A stretch of 64,000 nucleotides of DNA. Source: Peromyscus leucopus (taxonomy: Eukaryota; Chordata; Mammalia; Rodentia; Cricetidae). Below are positions 33,654 through 45,879 of the stretch, piece after piece (position 1 is the first letter of the stretch; each line of letters starts with the position of its first letter). The stretch spans positions 64,989,436-65,053,435 of the forward strand of contig NC_051073.1 of the NCBI RefSeq assembly GCF_004664715.2, in the 5' to 3' direction. Below the pieces are notes generated by a model. That model was not told the DNA's origin. It saw only the letters and a program-made list of their open reading frames with translations, and did not search any database. The translations under genes were made by a program, and so were the position numbers.

Positions 33654-34941
33654 ATGCATGTACATGTGCACACACGCACAAATTGTTTAAATGTCAAAAA
33701 ATAATCTTAATATAGGTTTAAGCATGAGGGTTAAGAGAAAGGTGCTCGGAAGAAAAGCACATACACACCTCAGTGTGGGTCTGGGCTCCCTAAGAGATCG
33801 TCGGAGAAAGTAAGACCTACCACGTGTGGCTCTGGAGAAAGGAGAAGCATGATGAACGGTCTCATCATTAGCCGTCTTGGTGGCTCTCAAATTACATCTC
33901 CAAAGATTTCTAGGAAACTCTCCTTCTATCTTCTGACAGTGAGGGGCTCCAGCGGTGCCTGGGAGGGAGCCACAGTCTGACAAGGTGAACCTTGATTGCA
34001 TGTGGGGCTAATGCTCATCGTCTTCCTGTAAGCGGGTGTCCCTGGTGAGAGGTCTTGAAAAATGCAGGTTCACAGCTGGGAAGGGAGAAAGGCGTTAAGC
34101 AGACGGTTCTAGAGCTCTTGCTTTTCTCCTGGCACTCTTGGGTCAGGGATTCACTTCTTTTGTCCCCCTGAATTTTCCTGCCTTCTTCTTCTTATTTGTG
34201 AGAGTCCTTGGAAATGTCTGGGAGAGGAGTGAGAGAGGCCATACCTGAAGTCGTATGGTTCATTGGTTCATTGTTCGTTTAGCACCCTCATTTGAAAATA
34301 TTTCTGTATAAAAGAAATATTGCCCTTATGTCCAGGAGCCTTCACAGTGAATGTCAATTGTGCTGGAATTCTTGATTCTCAGCTGGCAACGAACATTAGC
34401 TAGCCCGAAGTGAGGGGCTCCCCTCTCCCATTCCCCCATGACTGGCCTTTCCATCCCTGCCTCAACACTAACTTCAGAGTCAGTCCAGATCCCCAAAAGA
34501 GTGCCCTCTCTTCAGATGTCAGGCACAAGGTCCAGGCAGACTCCCCGGCTATCTGGAGTTCACATAATCTCCTCAGAGGACCAGTAATTCACTAGAACAA
34601 GTTCCGGAGCTCAGGAGACACTCGTGGTCAGCAGTTTACTGCAGAGCACTGTTAGATTCCGTGGGGAATTCGGGATTAAAGAAGGGCAGAAAGAAGAAAG
34701 CATCCGACCTTGCATGGGTGGGACCATGTTTAAGACAAAAGGTGTCTGGTCACCCTGGTGTGTGGATGCAAAATACCTACAGAAGAAGGTGGGACCCCCT
34801 TAGAGGGGAGGAAACTGCTACCATACCATGTTCCCTCCTTTCCAGAGCATCTTGGCCTGGCTGTAAGGGAAGCTGGGAAGTGTAGTCTCTTAATAGGAAA
34901 CTTGCCCGCAGAAGAACCCAGAACAGGCTTGCCTGGCAGGT

Positions 34942-34942
<1 letters not shown>
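33654..34942. other. Unique sequence
   Basis: Nothing recognised. The minus frame at 33687-34001 has no domain. Confidence 0.5.

Positions 34943-34988
<46 letters not shown>
34943..34988. repeat. (TG)n microsatellite, about 23 units
   Basis: A perfect TG run with degenerate TG-rich sequence to about 35020. Confidence 0.97.
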
Positions 34989-34992
<4 letters not shown>

Positions 34993-35020
34993 GTGTGTAC
35001 TTGTGTGTATGCATGCGTGC

Positions 35021-35999
35021 ATTCTGGGTAGTACAGAACTTCCATGGCTTTCACACTTTCTTTGGACACACCCTCTCCCCAGATCTCCTCTACAACCCTG
35101 TCTCTAGCCCTCTCCCCTCTGTGGACATTAGGGTGGGGCTCAAGTCTCTGACCCTTGAAGGATTCCTTCCGTTCTGTTCTGGTGACCAGTCTTTCTATAT
35201 TGGGCCCTATATTGAGTCACCTCATTAGCATGAACTCTGGTGACATTTTTTAAAAAGTCATTATGCATAACAAAGCATTCCTTATCACACAGGAAATTCC
35301 AAGGTGCCAGCAACATGGGGACAAAGACCTGATAACGTTTTTTATTATGCCCGACAGCTGAAGCCAGTGGAAGCCAAAGGTGAGTCAGCTCGGCTGACAG
35401 CCTGAAGACTCTCCTCCCAAGGCACAGGGAAGGGTGGGGAAGGGTGGAGGGTGGACCTGAGGGCCAAGTAGAGAATGTCCAGGACACCCTGTATCACATG
35501 CACCTGCCATGTGGGGAACCTGGATGCCTCCGCCTTCCCGCAGACCAGATGACAGAGGAGAGAGAGAGAGATCACTGCAGCAGACGGTGAAATTCACACT
35601 TCAGGCACATCACAGGAGCACTGTCCCACTGCCCGACCTGCATGCCTTGGAGGCCTCACAGCTGCTTGGGGGGGTGAGGAGACCCGAGTTGGGTCCCTGG
35701 GGCCATCCCTCCTCCCTGTCGCTGAGGGTGGGCTGGTGCTGTGTCCTTGACTGAATGTCTGCCCCCTAAGCTGTGTCCTCCTGCTCTGGCTTTTGTCCCT
35801 CTCTCTGTAGCCCATGGCTGTTAAGTCAGTCCCTTCCTGGGTTGTGATTCTCACTGAGCCGCTTCTGGGGCCAGCTTCTTTCAGGCCCACGGGAGCATCC
35901 CACGGTCACCATCCCAGCTTCCAGCTTGCTGCCCTGGATCTCATTTCCCAATCTGCTCCTAACCTGTGCTGCAGAGAGCCACAGCTCCCACTGGGCTGG
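35021..35999. other. Unique sequence
   Basis: Nothing recognised. A short GAGA run lies at about 35556-35570. Overlapping frames on both strands near 35345-35890 suggest GC-rich chance frames. Confidence 0.5.
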
Positions 36000-36610
36000 G
36001 ATAGAAAGGGAAAATTATGGGGAGCCGGGATAGGAAAGTAGCCATTACCTCAGAGTCTGATTGAAGCTCTCACCAGGTGAGAATCAAAAATCTCAACACA
36101 GTTAACACTTGTTTAAACTGTCAGGGAAAAACAACAGTTCTCAACTCAAAGGTAATAAGACAGTCTATTCTGGAGCAAAAATATGAGTGACCGTGGCCCA
36201 GGAATCTGGAGCTGGTGACCATGGGTTCCATGCTCCAAAGTGGAAATCGTGTCATGGAGTTTTTATGGTAACAGCACAAAGAAAATTATAAATCAAGGTG
36301 GTTTTAAAATGCATCAGTGGAAACATTAAGTAGTCAGAGCACAGTGGAGAAATCTCAGCTGTAGGCAGTAGGTGTTATCTGATAGCGTTCTTAGCCTTCA
36401 AATGGTGGAGAACAGAGTTCTGTCAAGTTACTACTACATTGTGAAAGTTTTTATCTGTTCTTAGGCTATCAGGTCTGGCTAGGAGCAGGATGCTAGGTCT
36501 GGAAGAGCCAGGGTAAGGAATAGCTGTTAATTAGGCTGATGATCACATTAATTGTAATTAGGCTTGAAACTGCTGGGTTCCAACCTCTCCACCCCTTTGA
36601 AGTTTTAATT
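36000..36610 (-). mobile_element. Worn LTR remnant, same family as 7640-8105
   Basis: On the minus strand: 'tggagaggttggaaccc', 'gcctaattacaattaat', 'agcctaagaacag', a TATA-like 'accataaaaactccatg', then 'catggaacccatgg'. The block order matches the remnant at 7640-8105. Borders are approximate and no internal region is present. Confidence 0.5.
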
Positions 36611-37965
36611 AGTTAATCAGCCAGTGTAGACAACTTCTTTCCAGGAATTCTCATTCACGAGGCCTTTTTTCCTTTCAGGAACCAGCTGTAGACCAACGAT
36701 TTTTCCAGGAATCTCACAAGAAACCCTACTTACAGAAAGAGATGTGTCCCAAACTTCCAAACAACCCGAGTGGCTCCTGGTTTTACATCATCAGATGACA
36801 ATCCCATCCAAGCGTTAGAGCCACGCTGTAATCTCGCTTATCAACGAGAGAAGGAAAAGAACAACATTTTAAGGTGTAACTCGAGAGCCAGCAAAGTGGT
36901 GTACATGGCTAATGCTCAACATACTGAGTTGGGTCTCTCTGTCTTATACTTTCCCAGGACACCTCTCTCTGTTCTCATCCATGCTTAAAATCTTTGTTGG
37001 AAATCTTTTAACATAGAGAAATTAAGCTGGAACTGACCTGAAAACTCCCTCCCCATTGATGAGTTTTCCTAGTGATGAAAGGTGCCAGGAAGGCTGCTGT
37101 GGGAGAAGAGACGTCAGTGGCATCCTGCAGACCACCCTGCATGTTACATCTAATACTGATCCACCCGGCAGCTTGTTCCAACCGAGGCAATAGTGGCATG
37201 AACGCTGTGGGGATAACAATGCGTCTGCATTGGATTTAAGACCTGCTCCAGAGGGAGGAATCCCAGCCTGGTACCATTAACCTGGCCAAAAGCCTGTGTG
37301 GCTCAAGAAATCACAGGCCCTAGGGAGAAACCCATTACTCTTCTTTTGCTAAACGGACACACTGTCAACCACTTTCTAAATGTTTAATGTTTATACACAC
37401 AGTGCTGCCCTCAACCTTAGTTCGAGAAGCATCTCTCTGTAGTGGGTAGCAGTTAACTGGTCATGGTACTGAGGGTGTCTATTGGAGGCTTATCCCTAAA
37501 TGGGACATCTATAACAAACATCTGCCCACCACCAGGAGGCTCAGGGACCCTGCAAAGGGGCAGAAAAGGTAAGAGCCAGAGGAGGAGGAGGAGGCTATGA
37601 AGTGCTGTCTTTGGGATACAATGTAGCCATTCTACTCATGAACTCATTGCAGATGCAGTTAGCTGTACAAGACCCGAACAAGACCAAGCCAACAAGAACA
37701 CTCGCCATTCCAACTAGCAGGGCTAAATGGGACTCAGTGGGTTATTAAAACGAAAGGAAAAGACGTAAATAGGAAGGGAGACATGTTGGATGTTCCTGGG
37801 GAGTGGGAAAGGGAGTCAAGAAAGATGCATTGTTTATGTCTATGAAATTGTCTAAGAATGAGTAAAATATATTCTATTAAAATATCTTCTAATAAACTAC
37901 AACTTTTCTTTGAGACGTTCCCAGCCATGATATGTGCTTTTTCCTCCCTTTCCCTAAGCACCTTT
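36611..37965. other. Unique sequence
   Basis: Nothing recognised. A short GGA repeat lies near 37579-37593. Confidence 0.5.
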
Positions 37966-38050
37966 CTATTTGTTTGTTTGTTTGTCTGTTTGTTTGTTTT
38001 CTTTGAGACAGAGCATGGATTATAGGCTTGACCACCACATCCACATTTCT
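37966..38050 (-). repeat. B1 SINE, internally deleted
   Basis: A (TTTG)n tail and 'ctttgagacagagc' join directly to 'ggattataggcttgaccacc', so the central part of a reversed B1 is missing. Confidence 0.6.
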
Positions 38051-38980
38051 AGTTTTAATCAACCCCAACTGTGCTTCATACTGGCTGGTCCTGAAATTCT
38101 TTTCTGCTGTGAAACTGAGCATCCAGTTTTACCTGAGCTGAGGCCCCTAAAAGATGGAAGGGACCCAGACCACAGCAGGTGACAGTGGGGCTGTATCTCC
38201 GTCCCTACCATTAGTGCCATCTGTACTTATTCCACTAGGAATAGCGTGCCCATCTCCACTTGCCCACACCTAGCCTCTCCAAACCCACCAGCTCCTTCAG
38301 GACGCCCTTCCCCCCCATTCTGCCAGTCCCCGCCTTGTAGAGGCTTCCAGTCGTCCATCTGCAGACCTCTGACAGTGGCCTAACCCTGTGCTCACGTCCT
38401 TCCCATGCGTCTTCCCAGTGGGCCTTCATGGCCTCCTTACTATGCCTGGCACTCAGCACAGTGTGCAGGAGGAAATGGGCCGCCCTACCCTCATGGAACT
38501 TCTAATCAGCCTAGCCAGGGGACATGAAGTGATCAACTAACCACACAGAACTGTACACTTTGTCAGGGCAAGTGCTGCTGAGGAGTAAAACCAATAGCCC
38601 AGAGAAAGAGAGTACATAACCAGGGAATTACCTGAGTCACCCCAGGCAGGGAAAGCTCCTTCAAGGAAATGTCATTGAGCTGAAAGCTGAGGGAGGAACA
38701 GAGAAAGCTAATCTGGGAAAGAGGTGAAGGAAGGATATTTCACAGAGGGTGTGGTGTACGGGAAAGCCTCCTGTCAACATCCCCTCTGCTACTGTCTTCT
38801 GCCTGAACCATTCACTGTGATCTCTTTGAGGCAGCTCTGCTTCTGGTTTGATCTAAGCTCAGTCCAAGGACTGTTCTTATAGGAACTCAAGAAACTCTTA
38901 AGCTAAGTTACACTGAATTATGCTGAATCTGGTTAGAACAAGAGCAGCCAGATAAATGTTCATTGCCTTTCTGAGCTTAG
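38051..38980. other. Mostly unique sequence
   Basis: 38270-38480 is weakly L2-like ('cctggcactcagcacagtg'). Otherwise nothing recognised. Confidence 0.4.
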
Positions 38981-39070
38981 GCACAGGGCACAGGACACAG
39001 GGCACAGGACACAGGACACAGGACACAGCACAGGACACAGAGCACAAAGCACAGGACACAGGACACAGGG
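38981..39070. repeat. Short minisatellite based on cacaggacacagg
   Basis: Degenerate 7- and 10-bp units (cacaggg/cacaggacac) repeat about ten times over 90 bp. Units abut without spacers. Confidence 0.9.
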
Positions 39071-39440
39071 ACCTTTTCACTAGCTGCCTCCATCACAAGC
39101 CACACTCGGGTCTCAAGTGCAGACTCAGCCCCTCTGAGCCACTGCTGGTGTCATCTGTGAGTCATGACAATAATTGCCAGGGCCTTACAAGGAGGGCTGA
39201 GGGCAGTGGCCAGAGTGGAGAGCACTTTCTAGACATTGTCCTTGCAAACAGTGAACAGAGGATGCCATCTACTCTGGTGACCCACACATCAGATCAACTT
39301 CAGCTTTGAGAAGTCCTCTGACCTTGACAGGCAAAATCCTCACCTCAGGGCTATAGTGTGAGAGACAAAACTCAGGGTCCCAGGATACCAGGGAGGCACT
39401 AAGGCCCCAATTCAAGTCAGAACCATTCAGGTCATGGGTA
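39071..39440. other. Unique sequence
   Basis: Nothing recognised. Confidence 0.45.
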
Positions 39441-39446
39441 TTTAGG

Positions 39447-39781
39447 TGGAGGTGGAGTTTCTCTGTCTCAGCAGCTGCTCCTAAATAACCATTCAAAGAC
39501 TTAGTATTAATCATAAATGATCGGCTGGTAGCTTAGGCTTGCCACTAACTAGCTCTTACAACTTAAATTAACCCACGTCTACTCATCTATGTGCTCCCCC
39601 AGCTTGTTTACTTCATCTATGAACTTTCCATGTTGCTTCTTTCATGTCTGGCTCTTGACTCCTCTGACTCCACCCTCCTCCTTCCCAGCATTCTCTCTGC
39701 CCCCAAATCCTGCCAATCAGCTTTTTATTAACAATGAGATCAACACATTTTCACAGTGAACAAAAGGATTATTCCACAGCA
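39447..39781 (-). mobile_element. Solo LTR, family C (ERVK-type), 335 bp
   Basis: On the plus strand it begins TGGAGGTGGAGTTT and ends TTATTCCACAGCA, flanked by tttagg (39441-39446) and tttaga (39782-39787), a 6-bp duplication with one mismatch. Sense-strand blocks 'ttgttaataaaaagctgatt' near the 5' end and 'ttaatactaagtct' near the 3' end are shared with families A and B. No internal sequence. Confidence 0.85.
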
Positions 39782-39787
39782 TTTAGA

Positions 39788-41334
39788 CTTTGTAGTTTGA
39801 CCAGATGACTGGTCTGCTAAAAAGGCATTCTTGAGGGCATCAGGGGGGGGGGGGCTCAAGTAAGCACATCATTTACATGCACCCTGAGTGTAGAAGGAGA
39901 GGGGCAGGTTGGGGCTGGCTCTTCTTATTCTGAGATTAGCACTAGGCACAGCTGCGCCTAAAAGTAAGCCTAAAAACCTGATACCTGGGGGTAAGGAGTG
40001 GGGGGTGGTCAGGGCTCCTCATACAGGAAGACAAGTGTTAGGATGAGATGAAGAAAGCATACAGCCTTGCAGACCTTGCAGCTCTGTCCCCCAAAATATC
40101 AATGTGCTTTTTCCATGTCACCTGAATGGCAGCCAATAATCAGGCTTCCAACTAAGACAAGGTTGTGGGGCTTGAATTCCTGGGAGCCCAGTGGAGGGCC
40201 CCCATGCAACAAGTGCAGGGTAACCCCAAACCTCCTATTTTCTCTGACTACTTCCCAGAGAACCCCAAGTTTAGCTCAAAGTTGCAGTAATGATGACCAC
40301 CAACTGCAAACTCCCCCAGGCACTTATGCTAGCCATTCTGGCCCCTGCCTCCTTCCAGGAGCATTCCTGACTCTGCCCATGTGCCCTGGAATTTCTGGCC
40401 CCTCCCAGCACCTGCCAAGTCCCAGTTCTCCATAGGACCTTTGGGCATCGTTGATATAAAAGTGAAACAATCACATGGCCGAGGAGCATACCTCACTCCC
40501 CGGCCATGCTTGTGGCTGCGTGTGTACTAGTGGACTTGGTCCCCCAGGACTCGCCTCTGAGTACTGTAGGTGGGTCCCCATCAGTTCTTCCTTCCCCTAT
40601 CTGAGAACCAGCGAACACCAGGGGGAGCGGTAAAGGCTCAGCCTGGGTGCCCCGTGGCCTGGTGGGTCCCAGCATTCAGGAAGCTGTGAGCTACAGTGAC
40701 AGAGATGTCATCCCTGCAGTCTTTGTCCCACAGAGGAGGTGGAGGCCTCCTTGTCTCCAGAAGATCAGAGCTGGGGGGAGGCAGCGACTTCGGGGCTGTC
40801 AGCATTCCCAGTGATCATGAATCCCTAGAAAGACTGCGCTGAGGTCACTGCTGGGGTGGGGGAGACATACAACCTCCACCAAGTCTGCCTCCTGGCAGCC
40901 GCTGTGGCTGGAGAGGCGAAGGGCATTTATCAAGAGGGAGGCAGCGTCCAGAGCGCTTTCGAAGCCGCGTCTCCCGAGAGACAGCACATCTGAGCTACCT
41001 TCTTCAGCCTCTGTTGCTTTCTGGCTTGCCTTGGGAGGTCCCCATTCTGGCAGAGGCTGGCCCTCAAAGCTCTCTTCTGGCCTGATGAGGGAATGGTCTC
41101 ACGGTGAGGGACTGTGGGTGGTCCACCGCAGAGGGCAAAGCTGCTCTGTGAGCCACACACTTCCTTTGGGGGAAGAGAGGTCTTCTCCATTTACAAAACC
41201 GTTCTTCCCTGCCACCAACCAAGGCAGGTGAATTATGGGGGGCACCCGTGACAGTCACAGCTCTATTCCACTGCTACCACATTCAGGCATTGTGCTGGAG
41301 ACTGGGGACTAATGATCCATTCATCTTCCTGACT
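39788..41334. other. Unique sequence
   Basis: A G-run at 39845-39853 is the only simple feature. Several 60-120-codon frames overlap on both strands and show no domain. Confidence 0.5.
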
Positions 41335-41460
41335 GTTCTGGGAAATGGTTTCTGTTCTCATTCTCATTTAAAACTTGGGGGAATCTGGGGCAAAGAGATA
41401 TTAAATAAGCTGTCTAAGATTACACAGATTAAAAAGTATGGCTTGAATTCGGGACCGTCC
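41335..41460 (-). repeat. MIR SINE
   Basis: 'tcatttaaaacttgggggaa', 'ggcaaagagatattaaata', 'gtctaagattacacagatta' and 'tatggcttgaattcgg' keep the full reversed MIR order. Confidence 0.68.
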
Positions 41461-42739
41461 ATTTCAAAAGCCGCTGCTTCCTATACTTAGAACCGTCCCG
41501 GGAGCGGCTAGGGAACCACAAGTGAGGCCAGGAGGAGGTCACTTTCCCCTTCGGGAACAGGGAGCGAGGGACTGCAGAGAGAATCCATCTCAGGACATCT
41601 TGACAAGTGCTTAGAAGCCTTTGACCGGAGACAGCAGTAAATGTCTGCAGAAAAGCACTGTGGGAACAGACGGGCACCAGACCTGCAGGGGCCGAGATCT
41701 TCCTGAGGGCTGTGTTGGGGTGGTGACATTGGACGGGGAAGCCATTGTCAGAGTCACGAGGCCTTGGCTTGTCCCACTCAATGATGTCATCTCTGGCAAT
41801 GGGTTTACCTCCCTGTCTCCAGGACTCGGTGTTCAGTTCCATATAAGAAAGTAGATCAGGCAATGGGATAAGGCAGCAAGCATCGTAGTCTTCCTTTGCA
41901 CTTCCGGTGGGGGAGGGGGAGTTAGGTGTAGATAAAACTCAGCCCACCCAGTTCTTACCCAATATCCGCTGTTTCGCCCAGCTTTTCACTGCCAACCCGT
42001 CCTGATGGCTCTCTTCCCAGTTTCCCAATCACAGACCTTGGATTCCTTGTAAATTCCTGGGCAGAATTCACAGAACCAACAGCCAGTGGGTCATTGGGCA
42101 AAGCCTCTAGCCGGATCCCTTATCATCTCCCGGCTTGTGAGAGCCACACTTGTTTTGTTTGGGATGTTAGTGTGTTCCAGCCTGGGTGGACCAACAGGAA
42201 CAGGCTGACTGACTCACAGACTTTCTATGTGGCTGTTTGGTTGGAGCAACGAAGACCAGTTTCTGGAAGGTTCAGCACATCTGTGTGGGAGGGAGATCTA
42301 GTCTGGAAGTGATCCCCAAGCAACTTGTGCGTTGCCTCTTGTTGATGATGGCATCTCCCCTGCTCTCTCTCCAGCAAGTGGCTTGTTCAGCTTCCCCTAA
42401 CATTCCTTCAGGGTCGAGAACTCATTACTGCTCCAGGACGGAGGGAGGCAGCTCCTTTGTGTTTCCACAGCCTGACCTTAACTGCTCCAGCAGAGACTGC
42501 CTAGAAAATCAGAACTAGGGAGCCAGGACCCTTTGCCTTAGCTTAGCCAGCCAGAGGCTCAGCAATAAACCCTGGGATCCTGCTACTCGCTTTACAGACA
42601 GAAGCAGCTCTTCTAGGATTAGGTCACGGGGGCAGGAACTTTTCCTAATGACCTTGACTGAGCTCTTAGACGCCAGGAACTCCAATAACCTGTGAGTTGC
42701 AGCATCTCATGTAACTCAAGCCACTCGGGCATTTGTGTG
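41461..42739. other. Unique sequence
   Basis: Nothing recognised. A minus frame at 41429-41863 (144 codons) starts from unique DNA, runs into the MIR and shows no domain. Confidence 0.5.
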
Positions 42740-42850
42740 ACAGACATTACTCACTGAACACATAAAGCGACAGAAGCCGCAAGAGATGAAACCAGGCCCA
42801 GAGTCACAGTAGCTGATTAACAATGGAACCAGATTTGCACCCAGCTTCCA
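42740..42850 (-). repeat. MIR SINE
   Basis: 'gatgaaaccaggcccagag', then 'tcacagtagctgattaac' and 'ggaaccagatttgcaccca' form a reversed MIR core. Confidence 0.62.
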
Positions 42851-42926
42851 TTTGAATCTGTACTGGTTAGATTTTTTTTTTTTTTTCCGGTCAACTTGAC
42901 ATAAGTTAGTGTCACCTAGAAGAGAT

Positions 42927-42927
42927 A

Positions 42928-43000
<73 letters not shown>

Positions 43001-43028
43001 GAAAGAAAAGAAAGAAAGAAAGAAAGAA
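42927..43028. repeat. (GAAA)n microsatellite, about 25 units
   Basis: An almost pure GAAA run inside the medium rodent repeat. Confidence 0.97.
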
Positions 43029-43097
43029 AAAGCCCAGTTAAGAAAATGCCTCCATTAGACTGCCCTGTAGGCAGGTCTGTGGGCATTTAAAAACAAA

Positions 43098-43312
43098 TAA
43101 TTATTTTTCAGGTGTATGAATGTTTTCCCTGCATGCAGTGCAGTACTCTCAGAGGCCAGAAGAGAAGAAGTTGTGTGGGATCTTCCCTCCACACACCCTG
43201 GATTGGCGTTGCAGACAGTTGTGAGCCACCATGTGGGTGCTGGGACTTGAACCCGGGTCCTCTAAAGAGCAGTTAGTGCTCTTTAACTGTTGAGCCACCT
43301 CTGCAGCCCTGG
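43098..43312 (-). repeat. B2 SINE
   Basis: T-rich tail, 'ccctgcatgcagtgcagta', 'gtgggtgctgggacttgaac' and 'gttgagccacctctgcagcc'. Inserted into the repeat at 42866-43572. Confidence 0.92.
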
Positions 43313-43683
43313 CATGTATTAATTTTTTTTTTTTTGATTACTGATTGATGTGGGAGGGCTCAGCCCACTGTGTGTGTGTGTGGGTGCCACCCTGGTAGGT
43401 GGTCCTGGGTTGTGTATGAAAGCAGGCGGCGCAAAACCAGGAAGTAGTATTTTTGCTTTAGTTCCTGCCTCCAGGTTCCCTTGATGCTGAACTATAAACT
43501 GAAAGCCAAATAAAGCCTCTCTTTCCCAAGTTGCTTTTGATCATGTGTTTATCCCAGCAACAGAGGGCACACTAGGACGTCGTCTTTTCAGGGACAACTG
43601 CTAATCTTTGAAGTACTGGAGCACTGTGTCTGGCTTCAGAGATGGTACCAGTGTTGTATTTTCCTGGTGGAAGAGATTGACTG

Positions 43684-43828
43684 AGGGCCAGCCAGATGGC
43701 TCAGAAGCTAATGGTGCTTGCTCCCCAAACTGATGACCTGAGTTTCTTCCTGGGTCTCTCCCATGGTGGAAAGAGAGAATTCACTCTCAAGAGTTGTCCC
43801 CCGACCTCCACACATGCAATATGCAATG

Positions 43829-43919
<91 letters not shown>
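43684..43919 (+). repeat. B3-type SINE with compound (AC)n(AG)n tail
   Basis: 'gggccagccagatggctcag', 'tggtgcttgctccccaaac' and 'cccgacctccacacatgc' are the SINE body. The tail is pure AC at 43830-43870 switching cleanly to pure AG at 43871-43919. Confidence 0.85.
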
Positions 43920-43921
<2 letters not shown>

Positions 43922-44308
43922 AGTTTAAAAAATCTTTTTAAAAAGAATTTGATTGGCATTGGCATTCAGATGTACCATAAGCTCTGAACCCATGTAAAAT
44001 TCTGAGGGTGAGTTTGTGTAAACAAAAATGAATCTTCAAGGATAGCCACCAGGTTCAAACGCAAGTCAGAGTGTTCAGCTGTTTCCCCCAAGCGGTTTTA
44101 TGTGTGGTTATGGCAGGTCTGGAGGGCACCTGCTATTCTCATCAGGAGGGCAATTTATTCCATTTCCCAATTCATATGATCACCAGCTGAGGTCATGAGA
44201 AGTTGGAGATGTACAGTGTGCCAGAAAAATCTTTTTAAAATTTGAAGCAGAGGATACCACTTATCAGGGAAAGAAATTAGTTCTAAGATCTTACTTAGAA
44301 CAACAGAA
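43920..44308. other. Unique sequence
   Basis: Nothing recognised. Confidence 0.45.
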
Positions 44309-44531
44309 GGACTGAAGGGATCACTCAGTGGTTAAGGGAACTATCTGTTTTTTCCAGAGGACTGGAGTTCAATTCCCACCACCCACATGACAGCTCACAA
44401 CCTTCTGCAACTCCTATCCCAAGGGACTCAATGCCCTCTTCTGGCCTCCATGGACACCAGGCATGTACGTGGTACACAGTCATATAGGCAGGCAAAGTAC
44501 CTATACATAGAGATAAATAAAATCAAAAACC
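44309..44531 (+). repeat. B2 SINE
   Basis: 'gatcactcagtggttaaggg', 'ccaccacccacatgacagct', 'atgccctcttctggcctcc' and an AT-rich tail. Confidence 0.9.
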
Positions 44532-45078
44532 CAGAAAGAACTCTTTGGCAGTTATTTAAAATTAATTTCCTCTATGGCTAAGCCTTCTGCTAACTCAATG
44601 TCCTGATGGAAGAGTTAGCTGGGAGAACTGTCTATTTGGAGAGGCAGTTGTGGAGACTTAAAGGCTTCCAGTGTTGGCTTAATTAGGCTTTAGAGCATCC
44701 CCAGGTACGCCTGTCCAAGCCCCTGGGTTACCTCCTCCACTGTCCCTGGAGAGCAGGTGGGAGGCGGGGGTCCTCCCTGCATCTGGTTCCACTTGCTTTC
44801 TCCAGCACACGCTTCTCCTTGGAGGTGGGATTTCTTCACTGTTGGGAGAAGGTTCACTGAACCATCCTTCACATTTCCCTGAAGTCAGATTGTCCCTTCC
44901 TGCTGCTCCTTGATGGGGCTGCCTCCCAGAAGACAGAGTCTGCAGAGTGCAGGAAACAGAGTCGCCCTTTGCCTCCTTAGCATTCTCAGAAGGCGATTTT
45001 CTCAGGACCACGGTGCAACTCCTCACGCAGTGCTGGTGCTGCTGGGCTCTGGCCACATGCTTGCTTGGTTATGCTTTG
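44532..45078. other. Unique sequence
   Basis: Nothing recognised. The minus frame at 44679-45056 (125 codons) has no domain. Confidence 0.5.
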
Positions 45079-45118
45079 GATTTTTTGTTTTTTTTTTTAA
45101 TGTCTACAAATGTTTTGC

Positions 45119-45287
45119 TTAGCTGGGCAGTGATGACACACACCTTTAATCCCCACAATCAAGGCAGAGGCAGGAGGATCTCTATGAGTTCGAGGTCAGT
45201 CTGGTCTACAGAATGAGTTCCAGGACAGCCAGAACACAGAAAAACCCTCTCTCAAGAAAACAAGACAAACAGACAAAAAAGCCACAG
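45119..45287 (+). repeat. B1 SINE inside a B2
   Basis: 'tgatgacacacacctttaat', 'ggcagaggcaggaggatctc' and 'cagtctggtctacagaatg' with an A-rich end. Target duplication atgttttgc at 45110-45118 and 45288-45296. Confidence 0.93.
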
Positions 45288-45297
45288 ATGTTTTGCC

Positions 45298-45545
45298 TGC
45301 ATGTGTGCGCTGCATGTGTGTACTTCATGTGTGCAGTTCATGTGTGCACTGCATGTGTGCACTTCATGTGTGTGCACTTCATGTGTGCACTGCATGTGTG
45401 CACTTCATGTGTGCATCGCATGTGTGTACTTCATGTATGTACCACATGTGTGTACCGCATGTGTGCACTTTATGTGTGTACCACGTGTGTGTACCGTATG
45501 TGTGTTCTGCATGTGTGCACTGCATGTGTGCACTGCATGTGTGCC
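45298..45545. repeat. Minisatellite of about 13 bp (tgcatgtgtgcac)
   Basis: Units alternate 'ctgcatgtgtgca' and 'cttcatgtgtgca' with minor variants, about 19 times. The motif matches the normal B2 3' segment, so I infer it expanded in place. The Cys/His/Val-rich open frames here are artefacts. Confidence 0.92.
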
Positions 45546-45879
45546 TGGTGCCCAAGGAGGCCAGAAGAGGCTCCAGGTCCCCTGGAACTGGATTTATGGG
45601 CAGCTGTGAGTTGTCTTGTGGGCAACTGGAATGGAACCTGGCTCCTCTGTAGGATCAGCAAGTGTTCTTAACCACTGAGCCATCTCTTTGGCTCCATGTG
45701 GCTTTCCTTTGTGTATCATTCTAGCAGTTTCAAAAGTGATGCAACAGACCGCCACACTCAGTGATCCCCCAGTGGGATCTATGGAGATTGAGAGCTGTCT
45801 TCAGGAACTGTTAGACTTGATGAATGTACTCTCATTGGATCACTTTAAACCACAACGCATGAGTCAAAGGGCACTTGTT

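Larger units (their letters stand above)
42866..43572 (+). repeat. Medium-reiteration rodent repeat, interrupted twice
   Basis: Starts 'ggtcaacttgacataag', resumes 'agttaagaaaatgcctcc', 'gattgatgtgggagggctc' and 'aagttgcttttgatcatg'. A GAAA array and a B2 are embedded. Same family as 4808-5206. Confidence 0.78.
45079..45693 (-). repeat. B2 SINE entered by a B1 and expanded as a minisatellite
   Basis: The T-rich tail (45083-45099) leads to 'aatgtctacaaatgttttgc'. A B1 follows at 45119-45287, then 'ctgcatgtgtgc', a minisatellite, and the intact B2 head half: 'gtgcctggtgcccaaggagg', 'gtgttcttaaccactgagcc'. A normal B2 is about 200 bp. This one spans 615 bp. Confidence 0.82.

Noticed and set aside
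38981..39070. Short direct repeats resembling an array with spacers
   Set aside because: Degenerate 7-10-bp minisatellite without unique spacers.
45213..45671. Frames up to 152 codons with repeating Cys-His-Val units
   Set aside because: They read through the 13-bp minisatellite inside a B2 SINE in all three plus phases. No start context or homology.
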